From positions 1,798,001 to 1,862,000 of the forward strand of contig NZ_CP009302.1 of NCBI RefSeq assembly GCF_000814825.1: a DNA stretch of 64,000 nt, read 5' to 3'. Position numbers and translations under genes: made by a program. Numbering within the stretch: position 1 is the first letter of the stretch; each line of letters starts with the position of its first letter. The DNA is from Berryella intestinalis (GTDB lineage: Bacteria; Actinomycetota; Coriobacteriia; Coriobacteriales; Eggerthellaceae). The notes under the pieces are model-generated. The model was not told the origin of the DNA, did no database searches, and saw nothing but the letters and a program-made list of their open reading frames with translations. Of this stretch, positions 12,947 to 22,406 are shown piece by piece.

Positions 12947-15112
12947 ATGAAAGCTCGCCGCAAATTCCGCCACGCGAAAACCCACGCCGTAGGATGGTCC
13001 CTCGTCGTTGCGTCCGCAATCGCCGTGACGCTCGCAATAGGAGCCTGCATCGGAGTCTGGAACGCCATCGGCAAATGGACCCAGAACCTGCCCAGCCTGA
13101 ACAACACGGATACGTTCAATTTCGCACAGCAATCCTATATGTACGCCGCCGACGGTACAACGCTGTTGGCTGAATTCCAATTGGAAAAGCGCGACCCCGT
13201 TGAGAAATCGGATATTTCCCGCTACGTGCTGGAGGGCACGGTAGCCACCGAGGACCTGCGCTTCTACGAGCACAACGGCGTCGATCCCTGGGGCATCGCG
13301 CGCGCCCTGTACTCCAACCTGGCCGGACGGCAGCTCGAAGGCGCCTCGACCATCACCCAGCAGCTGGTGCGCAACACCGTCTTGTCGGAAGAGGCCAACA
13401 ACATCACGATCGAGAGGAAGGTCCGGGAAGCCGCCCTCGCCCTGGAGATGGAGAAGAAGTACTCCAAAGACGAGATCCTCAACCTGTACCTGAACGTCAT
13501 CAACTACGGCGACGGATGCTACGGCATCGAGGCCGCCGCGCAGAACTACTTCCAAACCTCTGCCGCCGACCTGAGCATCACCCAGGCGGCGACGCTGGTG
13601 GGCATCCCCCAGTCGCCCAACCAGCTGAACCCCAAAGAGCATCCCGACGAGTGCCTCGCGCGCAGGAACGTCGTGCTCTCGCGCATGCTGAAGGCGGGCG
13701 TCATCACCGACGACGAATACAAGAGCGCCCTGAGCGAAGACCTCGGCCTGAATCCGAAGGCCGCGGCGCCCTTCCAGGGGATCTACGCCTACCCCTACTT
13801 CACCAGCCACGTGCGCAACCAGCTGCTGGCGGAGGGCAACCAGTACGATTGCTCGTATGCGGACCTGTTCGAAGGCGGCCTGACCATCTACACCACCCTC
13901 GACACCACCTTACAGGACAAGGCCGATGAAGCCTGCGCCCAGCAGTACGCCTCCATGAGCAGCGATCTTGACGCCTCGCTTGTGGCGATGGACCCGAAGA
14001 ACGGACACGTTCTAGCTATGGTGGGCGGGAAGGACTACTACACCGACCAGTGGAACATCGCAACGCAGGGAGGTCGTCCGGCGGGTTCGTCGTTCAAGGT
14101 GTTCACCCTGATAGGCGCTTTGCAAGCGGGCATCAGCCCCTCGACCGTCATCGACTGCACCGATCCCTACACCCTGCCGAACGGGGACAAGCTGCACAAC
14201 TTCGACAGCATCAACTACGGCAAGCGCTCGATATCCAGCGCGACCGCGGTGTCGTCGAACACGGGGTACTACCGCCTCATCGAGAAGGTGGGAACCGACA
14301 AAGTGATAGACATCGCGCACTCGATGGGTGTCAATCAGGACCTCCCCTCCTATCCCATCATCACGCTGGGAACCGAGAACGTCACGCCGCTTGAAATGGC
14401 CACCGCCTACAACACGCTGGCCGCTCAGGGGGTCAAGCGCGATCCGGTGATCATCACCAAGATCGTGAACAGCGAAGGCAAGGTGATCTACGAGGCGAAG
14501 GACAAGGGCGAGCGCGTGCTGAGCGAGGAGATCGCCGGCGCGACCACCAAGGTGCTGCGCGGCGTGTTCGAGACCCGGGAGGGAACCGCGTACGGCTACT
14601 CCCCCGCCAACGGGCAGAAGGTCGCCGGGAAAACCGGTACCGGCACCGAGTTCAGAGATCACTGGCTGGTGGGGTACTGCCCCACGCTGACCTGCTCGGT
14701 ATGGATCGGCAACCGCGATTACTCGACCACCAGCCCGTCGCTGACCGCGTCGCCTTTGTGGAAGAACTTCATGTCGAAGGCCCTGGAAGGACAGCCCGTC
14801 GTCCCCTTCCCCACCGTCGCCGATCCCCCGTACGCGAACACGCCCAAGCCGACCGACCAGAAGTCCTCTGAATCGAAGACGGATTCCGAAAAGGAAAGCG
14901 AAGACAACAAGGACATCGACGAGTCCATCCAGGGAGCCGATCCCGCAACCGCACCCAGCGTGGTGGGCATGAACCTCTCGGACGCCCTGTCGTCGCTGAG
15001 CAGCTACTGGATCGTGTATACCCAGGTTAAGTCGAGCGAACCGGCTGGAAAGGTGATATCGCAGTCGATCGACGGGAAGGCGGTGTCGCTGGTGGTTTCG
15101 GCGGGATCGTAG
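12947..15112 (+). CDS. Class A penicillin-binding protein with PASTA-like C-terminus
   Basis: 721 residues, a bifunctional peptidoglycan glycosyltransferase/transpeptidase. There is a short cytoplasmic N-terminus and one membrane segment (about residues 15-40). The GT51 glycosyltransferase domain has ATEDLRFYEHNGVD with its catalytic Glu and EGASTITQQLVRN. The transpeptidase has SSFK in GRPAGSSFKVFTL, SSN in AVSSNTGYYRL and KTGTG. An acidic/Ser linker is followed by a PASTA-like unit (APSVVGMNLSDALSSL). ATG 12947 is preferred over GTG 12938 because AGGTG sits 6 nt before it. It is divergent from the U32 gene and related to the PBP at 15830-18079. Confidence 0.93.
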   Translation: MKARRKFRHAKTHAVGWSLVVASAIAVTLAIGACIGVWNAIGKWTQNLPSLNNTDTFNFAQQSYMYAADGTTLLAEFQLEKRDPVEKSDISRYVLEGTVATEDLRFYEHNGVDPWGIARALYSNLAGRQLEGASTITQQLVRNTVLSEEANNITIERKVREAALALEMEKKYSKDEILNLYLNVINYGDGCYGIEAAAQNYFQTSAADLSITQAATLVGIPQSPNQLNPKEHPDECLARRNVVLSRMLKAGVITDDEYKSALSEDLGLNPKAAAPFQGIYAYPYFTSHVRNQLLAEGNQYDCSYADLFEGGLTIYTTLDTTLQDKADEACAQQYASMSSDLDASLVAMDPKNGHVLAMVGGKDYYTDQWNIATQGGRPAGSSFKVFTLIGALQAGISPSTVIDCTDPYTLPNGDKLHNFDSINYGKRSISSATAVSSNTGYYRLIEKVGTDKVIDIAHSMGVNQDLPSYPIITLGTENVTPLEMATAYNTLAAQGVKRDPVIITKIVNSEGKVIYEAKDKGERVLSEEIAGATTKVLRGVFETREGTAYGYSPANGQKVAGKTGTGTEFRDHWLVGYCPTLTCSVWIGNRDYSTTSPSLTASPLWKNFMSKALEGQPVVPFPTVADPPYANTPKPTDQKSSESKTDSEKESEDNKDIDESIQGADPATAPSVVGMNLSDALSSLSSYWIVYTQVKSSEPAGKVISQSIDGKAVSLVVSAGS

Positions 15113-15149
15113 CGCCGAGCACCGCATGGGCAGCCGAGCCGCCCCTGAA

Positions 15150-15200
15150 AAACGAAAGCCGGCCGAGGTCCCGTTACGGTTCCTCGGCCGGCTTTTTCGT
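15150..15200. terminator. Bidirectional terminator between PBP and lipoprotein
   Basis: Stem AAAGCCGGCCGAGG (15155-15168) pairs with 15182-15195. It is followed by TTTTT in the plus direction and by a T-rich run on the minus strand, so it serves both convergent genes. Confidence 0.88.
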
Positions 15201-15227
15201 CTGCGAACCCGCGCCGCGGGCGGATCG

Positions 15228-15737
15228 CTACTGCAGGGCAGCGGCCGCTTCGTCGGCCTTCTTCAGGGCCGCCACTCCCTCGTCGTATTTCTGCTGGACA
15301 CCGGCAACGCGCGTGCCGAACGTCGAGAAATCGAACGAACCGGTGCTTTGCGCCGCCTGCATCTCGGTGTAGAGGGCTATGTAGTCGTTCAGCGCCTCTT
15401 GGAGCTTCGTGGCCCCCTCCACGTAATCGTTCTTGATGTCGGCGAGCGCCTCGGGGGCGTCGGTCTCCTTGAGCTTGTCTATCGCCTTGTATGCCCGCTC
15501 GGCCTGCGTCTGCATGGTAACGACATCGTTGCGCGACACGGCGGTCACGAACTCCTCGAGCCCCTTGTCAAGATCGGACATGGTCTCGTTTACCGACGAC
15601 ATGTATGCGCGGTTCGCCGCCTGGGCCTCGTCCTGCGCCTTCGCGGCCGGAGATGCGGGAACGCACCCCGCGATCAGGGACAGGGCGAGCGCCCCCGAAC
15701 AGGCGAGGGCCAAAAAGCTTCGTTTGCTGAGATTCAT
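15228..15737 (-). CDS. Small lipoprotein, unknown function
   Basis: 169 residues. A signal peptide ends in the lipobox LIAGC, so the mature protein starts at Cys25 or so and is lipid-anchored outside the membrane. The remainder is helical and acidic (SSVNETMSDLDKGLEEFVTA, then several Lys/Glu-rich helices ending in KKADEAAAALQ) and probably forms a helical bundle. No known enzymatic motif is seen. The ATG at 15735-15737 has an AAGGAG site. It lies 92 bp downstream of a class A PBP on the same strand, so a cell-wall accessory role is possible, but this is only context. Confidence 0.85.
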   Translation of the reverse strand: MNLSKRSFLALACSGALALSLIAGCVPASPAAKAQDEAQAANRAYMSSVNETMSDLDKGLEEFVTAVSRNDVVTMQTQAERAYKAIDKLKETDAPEALADIKNDYVEGATKLQEALNDYIALYTEMQAAQSTGSFDFSTFGTRVAGVQQKYDEGVAALKKADEAAAALQ

Positions 15738-15829
15738 AGGTCAACTCCTTGGGCGAGCAGGAAAAGCGTTTTCTGGGCGAACTGTACCATCAAAGGCGAG
15801 CCGTCAGCTCAACTGTTTAAAAGAAAGGA

Positions 15830-18079
15830 TCACGGCGTGGCGGCGGTTCCCCCCGACGACCCCGATCCTCCCGAGGTGCCGCCCGAGGAAGTCCCTGAGC
15901 CCGTCGAGGTTCCCGTCTGGCCGCCCGTTGCGGCGCCGCCGTTTCCGGATCCACTCTCCGACGTGCCCGTTCCCGTAGATCCCGAGCCGGTGGTGCCGCC
16001 GGTGCCGTTCCCGCTCGATCCGGACTGATTCGCATCCTCAGCAGTGGTTCCGCTCTGGTTTTGGGAGGAGGAATCCGACGAGGTGCCCGCAGATTCCGAT
16101 CCGCTGCCAGAACCGCTCGAGGTCGAGTAGCCGCCCACTCCGTAGATGTGGTACTTCTCGTCGGAATACGGCTTGTACGTCGGCTCCTTCTGCTTCTTGA
16201 ACGTCTCGGTGGGCTGGCCCTTCAGCGCGATGTTCATGAACGACGCGAACACGTCGGTCACCACCGTTCCGGGGGTAAGCGAGGTCCTGTTCGACGGATC
16301 GCCGCACCAGATACCCACTGCGTACTGGGGGGTTATCCCGTAGAACGACACGTCTTTGTAGTTCTCGGTGGTTCCCGTCTTGCCTGCCACCGTTTGGCCG
16401 TTGCTCAGGCGCGCTGCTGTTCCCGTACCCTCGTACGAGTTCACCACGCCCTCCATGGCCTGCTCGGCGGCATAGGCGACCTCTTCGGATATCACGCGCT
16501 TGCTGCGTTTGGCGATATCGGTGTTGTCGACGACGATGCGCCCGTCGGAATCGGATATGGTCATGATGGCCGTGGGATCCCGATGCATGCCGCCTGCGGC
16601 GATGGTGGCGTACGCCTCGGTCATCTCGAGGGGCGTGACGTTTTCGACGCCCAGCGTGATGGTCTCGCCCGTGGTTTTCACGTCAAGCGTGGAATCGATT
16701 CCCATCTTCGTGGCCGTGTCGGCAACGACCTGCGGGCCCATCGACGCGGCAAGCCTCACGAAACCCGTGTTCGCCGAAACGGCCAGCGCACGGGAGATCG
16801 AGCGCGTTCCGTAGTTGATGTTGTCGTAGTTCTGCAGCGTGTAGCCGTCGATGGTGGCCGGAGAGGTGCAATCGACCAGCGTCTGGGGGCTGATACCCTG
16901 TTCAAGGGCCGCGACGAGCGTGAACACCTTGAATGCCGACCCGCAGGGACGGCCCGAGGTTCCCTGGCCGGTCGCGATGTTCACCTGGCTGGTGTAGTAA
17001 TCGGCGCCGCCGACGATGGCCTTGATGTAGCCCGTATCGGGATCGATCACCGTCATGGCGACGTCGAAGTCGCCTCCCACCTTCTGGCGCTTCTGCTGGG
17101 CGGCGTATTCCGCAGCATCCTGCAGTTTCGGATCGAGCGTGGTGACGACCGTCAGCCCGCCTTCCATGATGTCGGACTCCGAAATACCGTACTGGCTGGT
17201 GATGAGGCTGCGCACGTAGGTGGTGAAGAACGGATAGGCTTGGATGTCGTCTGCCGGTTCGCTGGGGTTCAAAGCGAGGGGCTCGGAAGTCGCCTGGTCG
17301 TATTCTTCCTGAGTGATGTCGCCGGCCTTCAGCATGCGCGAAAGCACGAGGTTGCGCCGGGCGACCGCGTTGTCGGGATACTGAAGGGGGTTGTTGTAGG
17401 TAGGCGACTGCGGGACCCCCACCAACAACGCCGCCTCCGCAAGCGTGAGGTCGTTCGCCGATTTGGAGAAGTAGCGCTGCGACGCCGCCTCGATGCCGTA
17501 AGCGCCCGACCCGTAGTTGATGGTGTTCAGGTACATGACGAGGATCTGGCCTTTGGTGTAGAGCCGCTCCATCTGCAGGGACAGGGCCGCTTCGCGCACC
17601 TTTCGCTTGATGGAGATATCGTTCATCTCGTCGGCGATGACGGTGTTGCGCACCAGCTGCTGGGTGATGGTGGACGCACCCTCGAGCTCGCCGCCGGTAA
17701 GGTTGTTCACCATGGCGCGGGCGATGCCGGCCATATCGATGCCGTTGTGCTGGTAGAAGCGCTCGTCCTCGGTGTCGACCGTCCCGTTCAGCACGTACTT
17801 GCTGATCCGCGCGGCATCGACGGGCGTGCGGTTCTCAAGCTGGAAACGAGCGAGCTGGGTAGTGCCGTCGCTCGCATAGACCACGGTGGGCTTGGATGCC
17901 TGGATATCCTCCAAACCGGAACAATCCGGCAAGTCGGACGTCCACGTGGATATGAGGGCGAACCCCGCCAGGGCGCCCGCGACCAGCAGTGCGAACAAGA
18001 TGCCGAAAACGTAGAGGAACCCGACGAACGGGCGCCGTTTCTTCACTGCCGGCCTATTCTTAATGGAACGAGAGCCCAC
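15830..18079 (-). CDS. Class A penicillin-binding protein with Gly/Ser/Thr-rich tail
   Basis: 749 residues with one N-terminal membrane segment, a GT51 domain (DTEDERFYQHNGID, EGASTITQQLVRN) and a transpeptidase with GSAFK (SxxK), SAN in AVSANTGFVRL and KTGTTE. From about residue 640 to the end the protein is a low-complexity tail of Gly, Ser and Thr, instead of the PASTA unit seen in the paralogue at 12947-15112. Such tails usually span the wall. GTG at 18077-18079 was chosen because GGAGG sits 5 nt before it; GTG 18085 is in frame but overlaps that site. It is on the same strand as the lipoprotein downstream. Confidence 0.92.
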   Translation of the reverse strand: MGSRSIKNRPAVKKRRPFVGFLYVFGILFALLVAGALAGFALISTWTSDLPDCSGLEDIQASKPTVVYASDGTTQLARFQLENRTPVDAARISKYVLNGTVDTEDERFYQHNGIDMAGIARAMVNNLTGGELEGASTITQQLVRNTVIADEMNDISIKRKVREAALSLQMERLYTKGQILVMYLNTINYGSGAYGIEAASQRYFSKSANDLTLAEAALLVGVPQSPTYNNPLQYPDNAVARRNLVLSRMLKAGDITQEEYDQATSEPLALNPSEPADDIQAYPFFTTYVRSLITSQYGISESDIMEGGLTVVTTLDPKLQDAAEYAAQQKRQKVGGDFDVAMTVIDPDTGYIKAIVGGADYYTSQVNIATGQGTSGRPCGSAFKVFTLVAALEQGISPQTLVDCTSPATIDGYTLQNYDNINYGTRSISRALAVSANTGFVRLAASMGPQVVADTATKMGIDSTLDVKTTGETITLGVENVTPLEMTEAYATIAAGGMHRDPTAIMTISDSDGRIVVDNTDIAKRSKRVISEEVAYAAEQAMEGVVNSYEGTGTAARLSNGQTVAGKTGTTENYKDVSFYGITPQYAVGIWCGDPSNRTSLTPGTVVTDVFASFMNIALKGQPTETFKKQKEPTYKPYSDEKYHIYGVGGYSTSSGSGSGSESAGTSSDSSSQNQSGTTAEDANQSGSSGNGTGGTTGSGSTGTGTSESGSGNGGAATGGQTGTSTGSGTSSGGTSGGSGSSGGTAATP

Positions 18080-18102
18080 GTTCACCTCCAGCGATATAAA
18101 GG

Positions 18103-18131
18103 AAGGCCCCGAAATGGAGAAACGGGGCCTT
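18103..18131 (-). terminator. Candidate terminator of the arg operon
   Basis: AAGGCCCCG (18103-18111) pairs with CGGGGCCTT (18123-18131). On the minus strand it is followed by CCTTTATA, on the plus strand by CAGATTTT. The T tract is short, so strength is uncertain. Nothing else is seen in 18080-18263. Confidence 0.5.
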
Positions 18132-18263
18132 CAGATTTTACCATCGGGAACCGGCGACCAGGCATATTACACAGCCTGCGCGTGAGCCGAACACATTATG
18201 CACCGCGCCCCCTTGGGCGAAGGACCCTCGAAGCCCCTCATGCGGCTCCGAAGACACCCGATG

Positions 18264-19493
18264 CTATCGATTCGCCAACAGGACGGACAGCTTCTCGATA
18301 AGCGCGTCGACGTCGGAGACGGAACATGTCAGCGGCGGAAGGAAGCGAAGCGTGGAAGGGCCGGTGTAGTTCAAGACCAGTCCCGCGCCCAGCCCGTCGA
18401 GAACCACGCCCGGCGCGTCGATTCCTTCAGCAAGCTCGGCGGCAAGCATGAGACCCCGGCCACGGACCTCGACGACCTGCGGAAGAGCTTCGAGACGGGA
18501 CCTTAGGTAAGCCCCGACGACCTGGACGTTTCGAGCAAGATCCTCGTCTTCGATGATCGAAAGGGTCTCGTACGCCGAAACGATAGCCAGGTTGCTTCCG
18601 CCGAAGGTGGTGCCGTGGTCGCCCGGCTGGAAAGAATCGGCAACCGATGCGCGTGCCGCGCAGGCGCCCATGGGGAAACCGCCCGCTATTCCCTTGGCCA
18701 TGCTGACGACATCGGGCTGCACGCCGAGATGCTGGAAACCGAAGGGGTGCTCGCCGCAACGGAATATGCCGCACTGGACCTCGTCGCACATAAGCAGGGC
18801 ACCGCGCTCGCTGGTAAGGCGCCGCGCGGCAGCCATGAACTCGGCAGTGCAGGGGTGCACACCGCTTTCCCCCTGGATAGGTTCGAGCAGGATGGCGCAG
18901 ATCTCGTCGCCCCGCTTCGCGAACAGGTCCTCGAGCGCCGCGACGTCGTTGAGGGGCGTCGCGACGAACCCGTCGGGCAGCGGCTGGAACAATTCCTGCT
19001 TGGCTGGCTGGGCGGTCGCCGCCAAAGACGCGAGCGTCCTTCCGTGGAAACTGCGCTCGAGCGTCACGATGACGCGGGGAGCCGGCTTCCCCTCGGCTTC
19101 GGCCCGACGCTTCGCGTGAACGCGTGCGAGCTTGATGGCGCACTCGTTCGATTCCGCACCGGAATTCGAGAAGAACACCTTCCAGCCCTCGTCTTCGGGG
19201 CAGGTCGCCCTCAGCATGCGGGACAGCTTCCGGGCGACTTCCCCCCGCTTCTCTATGTAGTAGTAGTTGCTGACGTGCATGAGGGTTTCGGCTTGCTTTT
19301 GCAGGGCGGCCGTCAGACGCGGATGGCAATGGCCCACGCTGATGACGCCGATGCCCGCTACGAAGTCGAGGTACTCGTTGCCCTCGTCGTCGAACAGCCG
19401 GACGCCTTCCCCGCGCACGAATTGAACCGGCTTCCGGGCAAACGTGCCCATCACGTATTCCCGCTCGAGCCCTTCTTGGGTGGATAGCGACAT
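18264..19493 (-). CDS. argD: Acetylornithine aminotransferase
   Basis: 409-residue PLP-dependent class III aminotransferase that makes N-acetylornithine in arginine synthesis. Seen: FVAGIGVISVGHCHPRL, the NSGAESNECAIKLARVHAK segment, ERSFHGRTLASLAATAQ, DEVQCGIFRCGE and the PLP lysine in VSMAKGIAGGFPMGA. The ATG at 19491-19493 has an AAGGAGG site. It lies 38 bp after argJ in the same direction and is the last gene of argC-argJ-argD. The ornithine and GABA aminotransferases are related, but the arg context supports ArgD. The upstream frame extension to 20054 is antisense-like noise over argJ. Confidence 0.93.
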   Translation of the reverse strand: MSLSTQEGLEREYVMGTFARKPVQFVRGEGVRLFDDEGNEYLDFVAGIGVISVGHCHPRLTAALQKQAETLMHVSNYYYIEKRGEVARKLSRMLRATCPEDEGWKVFFSNSGAESNECAIKLARVHAKRRAEAEGKPAPRVIVTLERSFHGRTLASLAATAQPAKQELFQPLPDGFVATPLNDVAALEDLFAKRGDEICAILLEPIQGESGVHPCTAEFMAAARRLTSERGALLMCDEVQCGIFRCGEHPFGFQHLGVQPDVVSMAKGIAGGFPMGACAARASVADSFQPGDHGTTFGGSNLAIVSAYETLSIIEDEDLARNVQVVGAYLRSRLEALPQVVEVRGRGLMLAAELAEGIDAPGVVLDGLGAGLVLNYTGPSTLRFLPPLTCSVSDVDALIEKLSVLLANR

Positions 19494-19531
19494 AACAACC
19501 TCCTTGAAATCGACGCGCCGCAAAGGCGGCG

Positions 19532-20845
19532 CTACGACCGATAGCTTCCGTTGATGGTCACGTAGTCGTGAGAAAAGTCGCACGACCACATCATGGCGCA
19601 GTCCGAGCCGGATCCCAGATCGATGTCGATGGCGATTTCGGGACTCTCGAACCTGCGAAGCGCCTCGTCCTCGTCGAAGGCCACGGTGAGCCCCTTGCGG
19701 CAGACGGGAATGCCCATGATGTCTATATCCACCGCCCCCTGATCGAACCGGGCGCCCGAGCGCCCGAGCGCGGCGGCGATGCGACCCCAGTTCGCGTCGT
19801 TGCCGTACACGGCCGTCTTCACCAAAGGGGAGTTTGCGACCGTGCGCGCCGCCCGATCGGCGTCGGAGGCGCTGGCCGCTCCGACCACCTGGACGGTGAC
19901 AAGGCGCGTAGCCCCCTCCCCGTCCGCGGCCATCGCGCGCGCGTTCGTCCGGCACACGAATGCAAGCGCGCGCTCGAACAGGTCGAAGGCGGGGGTGCCG
20001 GGAACGAACGGCCCGCCCTCCGAAACGGCCCTGCCGTTTGCGAAAGCGAAGCACGAATCGTTGGTGGACGTGTCCGAATCGACGGTGACGCGGTTGAAGC
20101 TCTGCTCGACCGCATCGGCCAAAGCGCTTCTGAGATCATGCGGCAAAACGGGGGCGTCGGTAGTGATGACCGAGATCATCGTGGCCATATTGGGCATGAT
20201 CATGCCCGCGCCCTTCGCCATGCCGCCCACGGTGAAAACGGTCCCCGGATACCCTATGGCATCGCCCGAAAACGAAACGGCGCATTCCTTCGGGCGCGTA
20301 TCGGTGGTCATGATGGCCCGGGCGGCCACGCTGCCGCCCTCGGCGCTTGCCGCCTCCAAAGCCGCAGGGATCCCGGTTCTGAACGGATCGAGCGGCAGAT
20401 GGGCGCCGATCACGCCGGTCGAGGCGAGGACCACTTCGGACGGCTCGCACCCTAGAAAACCTGCGGCTATTTCGGCCGACTCGCGCGCAGTGAGCATCCC
20501 CCGGTCGCCCGTCGCGGCGTTTGCGATGCCGGAGTTGATCACAGCGGCCTTGGCGGTGCCGTAAGAGACGCCCCCCAGATGATCGCGCGACACCTGAACG
20601 GGCGCCGCACAGAAGACGTTCTGGGTGAACGTAGCGGCGCACGCACAGGGCTCATCGGCGATAACCAGGGCGAGATCGAGGCTGTCCGCGGCCTTCTTGA
20701 ACCCCGCATGCACGCCGGACGCCCGAAAGCCCTTGGCGCTCGAGACCCCGCCCCCGTCGATCGCCCAAAGATCGGTTCCGTCGATACGAGCCAGGTCAAG
20801 CCCTAAAGGCTCGATGCTTTCCGCTGTCGAAGAGCTGTCGAACAT
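19532..20845 (-). CDS. argJ: Glutamate N-acetyltransferase / ornithine acetyltransferase
   Basis: 437 residues. It transfers acetyl from acetylornithine to glutamate and thus recycles the acetyl group. The self-cleavage site is seen as MIMPNMATMISV, where cleavage before Thr gives the alpha and beta chains. Other family motifs are KAAVINSGIANAATG, VLASTGVIGAHLP and GNDANWGRI. The ATG at 20843-20845 has AAAGG upstream. It sits between argC (28 bp gap) and argD (38 bp gap). Whether it is mono- or bifunctional cannot be told from sequence by eye. Confidence 0.95.
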   Translation of the reverse strand: MFDSSSTAESIEPLGLDLARIDGTDLWAIDGGGVSSAKGFRASGVHAGFKKAADSLDLALVIADEPCACAATFTQNVFCAAPVQVSRDHLGGVSYGTAKAAVINSGIANAATGDRGMLTARESAEIAAGFLGCEPSEVVLASTGVIGAHLPLDPFRTGIPAALEAASAEGGSVAARAIMTTDTRPKECAVSFSGDAIGYPGTVFTVGGMAKGAGMIMPNMATMISVITTDAPVLPHDLRSALADAVEQSFNRVTVDSDTSTNDSCFAFANGRAVSEGGPFVPGTPAFDLFERALAFVCRTNARAMAADGEGATRLVTVQVVGAASASDADRAARTVANSPLVKTAVYGNDANWGRIAAALGRSGARFDQGAVDIDIMGIPVCRKGLTVAFDEDEALRRFESPEIAIDIDLGSGSDCAMMWSCDFSHDYVTINGSYRS

Positions 20846-20873
20846 AGTCTGCCTTTCTGCACGGGAACGGACA

Positions 20874-21932
20874 CTACACGGGAGTGGACACAAGCTCGAG
20901 CCCCGCCGCCTCGGGAAGCCCGCACACGATGTTCGCGCATTGAACGGCCTGGCCAGCAGCGCCTTTGCCGATGTTATCTATCGCGCAGGTGGCGATGATC
21001 GTATTCGTCCTCGGGTCGTACACGGCGCTTACCTGCGCGGCGTTGGTCCCCGTCACAGACGCCGTCGACGGCTGGACCGACCCACCCAAGAAGCGCACGA
21101 ACCGGCTGCCTTCGTAGAAATCGGAATAGATGGCTTCGAGGGATTCCTGATCGACGTCCCGAGGCCCCGCCTCGAACGTCACCGTGGAAAGAAGGCCCCT
21201 GCTGTACGGCGCAAGGTGGGGCGTGAACACAAGGCGTCCTTCTATCCCCAGTATCTGCTCGATCTCGGGAATGTGCCGGTGGTTTCCCACCCCGTACGCC
21301 GACGCCCCCTCGTGCGCGAAGCAGAAGTGCGTTTTGTCGGTTGCCTTGCGCCCCGCGCCGCTCACTCCCGAGATGGCATCCACCACCACGATTCCGCCCG
21401 CGCCCAGACCGGCGCGCAGGGCCGGGGCGGCGGCGAGCGACGTTGCCGTCGGATAGCATCCCGCGCAGCCCACCAGCACGCCCGCGCCCGTCGCCCGAAC
21501 GCCGGCCAGCGCCTCGAGGTCGGCCCTGAACAGCTCGGGTAGGCCGAATGCGCGCTTTTCGAGCAGATCAGGCCGGGTGTGGGGAACTTTGTACCACGCC
21601 TCGTACACCTGCGGATCGTTCAAGCGGAAGTCGGCCGAAAGGTCGATGACGGCGCATCCCCTTTCCACCAAAGACGGCGCGCTGGCAAGCGCCGCCGTGT
21701 GCGGAACCGCCAGAAACACCACGTCGCATTCGTCGATCGACTCGTCATCATGGGGGACGAACGCCAGATCGGTCCAGCCGTCGAGCGCCGGGTAAGCCGA
21801 AGAAAGCGACCGACCGGACAGCTCTGACGACGTAGCTGCGACAAGTTCGAATCGGGGATGGCGCAACACCAGGCGAACGATCTCGATCCCGGCAAAGCCC
21901 GACGCCCCGACAACGCCAACCTTGACAGACAT
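20874..21932 (-). CDS. argC: N-acetyl-gamma-glutamyl-phosphate reductase
   Basis: 352-residue NADPH-dependent reductase of the arginine pathway. The nucleotide-binding start VGVVGASGFAGIEIVRL, the active-site Cys in GCAGCYPTATSLA and HRHIPEIEQ are visible. The ATG at 21930-21932 follows a strong GGAGGAG site. It is the first gene of the argCJD unit. A small hairpin (GAACCC with GGGTTC, 21952-21967) lies just upstream, but no clear arginine-repressor box is recognised. The frame extends to 22124 without similarity. Confidence 0.94.
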   Translation of the reverse strand: MSVKVGVVGASGFAGIEIVRLVLRHPRFELVAATSSELSGRSLSSAYPALDGWTDLAFVPHDDESIDECDVVFLAVPHTAALASAPSLVERGCAVIDLSADFRLNDPQVYEAWYKVPHTRPDLLEKRAFGLPELFRADLEALAGVRATGAGVLVGCAGCYPTATSLAAAPALRAGLGAGGIVVVDAISGVSGAGRKATDKTHFCFAHEGASAYGVGNHRHIPEIEQILGIEGRLVFTPHLAPYSRGLLSTVTFEAGPRDVDQESLEAIYSDFYEGSRFVRFLGGSVQPSTASVTGTNAAQVSAVYDPRTNTIIATCAIDNIGKGAAGQAVQCANIVCGLPEAAGLELVSTPV

Positions 21933-22093
21933 GACGCTCCTCCAAACCCGCGAACCCCGCAGGGTTCCTCGATCCAAGAAACCGTTACCCGCAAAGGCGG
22001 CGGCACGCGCCGCCAGCATCCACCAGCATACCCCTAAATCGCGCAAGCGGCCCGTCGTTTCGGGATCGAAACAACAGATCGCCCGGAAGCCCT

Positions 22094-22291
22094 TCAGGAA
22101 CGGCTCCACCCTCCCTGGTCGCAATTGAGGATGCTGGTGTCGAACAGCAGACGCTCCAGCACGGATGGCGACATGGCGACCAGAGCCTCTCGGCCCCGAG
22201 CGTCGATCACCACGAACGGTTCGGACGAGGATCCGACGGCTTGGACCAGGCTTTCCACACCATCCAGTCGTTCGAGATCAAGCGTGTTCAT
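22094..22291 (-). CDS. Small antitoxin-like protein (Phd/YefM-like), no toxin nearby
   Basis: 65 residues. The segment EPFVVIDARGREALVAMSP looks like the N-terminal fold of Phd/YefM antitoxins, where a beta strand with VVxDxxGxxxxVxMS precedes a helix. The ATG at 22289-22291 has an AAAGGGGAT site. It lies between panF and argC, all on the minus strand. No toxin-sized frame adjoins it, so it may be an orphan regulator. The assignment is from pattern only; it is too short to be certain, but the ribosome site and codon use support a real gene. Confidence 0.6.
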   Translation of the reverse strand: MNTLDLERLDGVESLVQAVGSSSEPFVVIDARGREALVAMSPSVLERLLFDTSILNCDQGGWSRS

Positions 22292-22348
22292 AAGGCTATC
22301 CCCTTTCGCGATGCGAGCGAACGACGAAGGAGGGCGTCGAAACGGCTC

Positions 22349-22391
22349 AAAAAAGGGGCCGCCTCGCCGAACGCATCGGAGAAGCGGCCCG
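22349..22391 (-). terminator. Terminator hairpin after panF
   Basis: GGGGCCGCCTC (22355-22365) pairs with GAAGCGGCCC (22381-22390). On the minus strand it is followed by CTTTTTT. It lies 49 bp past the panF stop and about 58 bp before the antitoxin-like start. Confidence 0.8.
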
Positions 22392-22406
22392 GTTCCTGTT
22401 CGCTTG

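Noticed and set aside
12839-13810. Upstream extension of the U32 gene to make a 1184-residue protein
   Set aside because: The added part lies opposite the PBP start; homology and ribosome site place the start at 12838.
16061-18301. 746-codon plus-strand frame
   Set aside because: Antisense to a class A PBP with all catalytic motifs on the minus strand.
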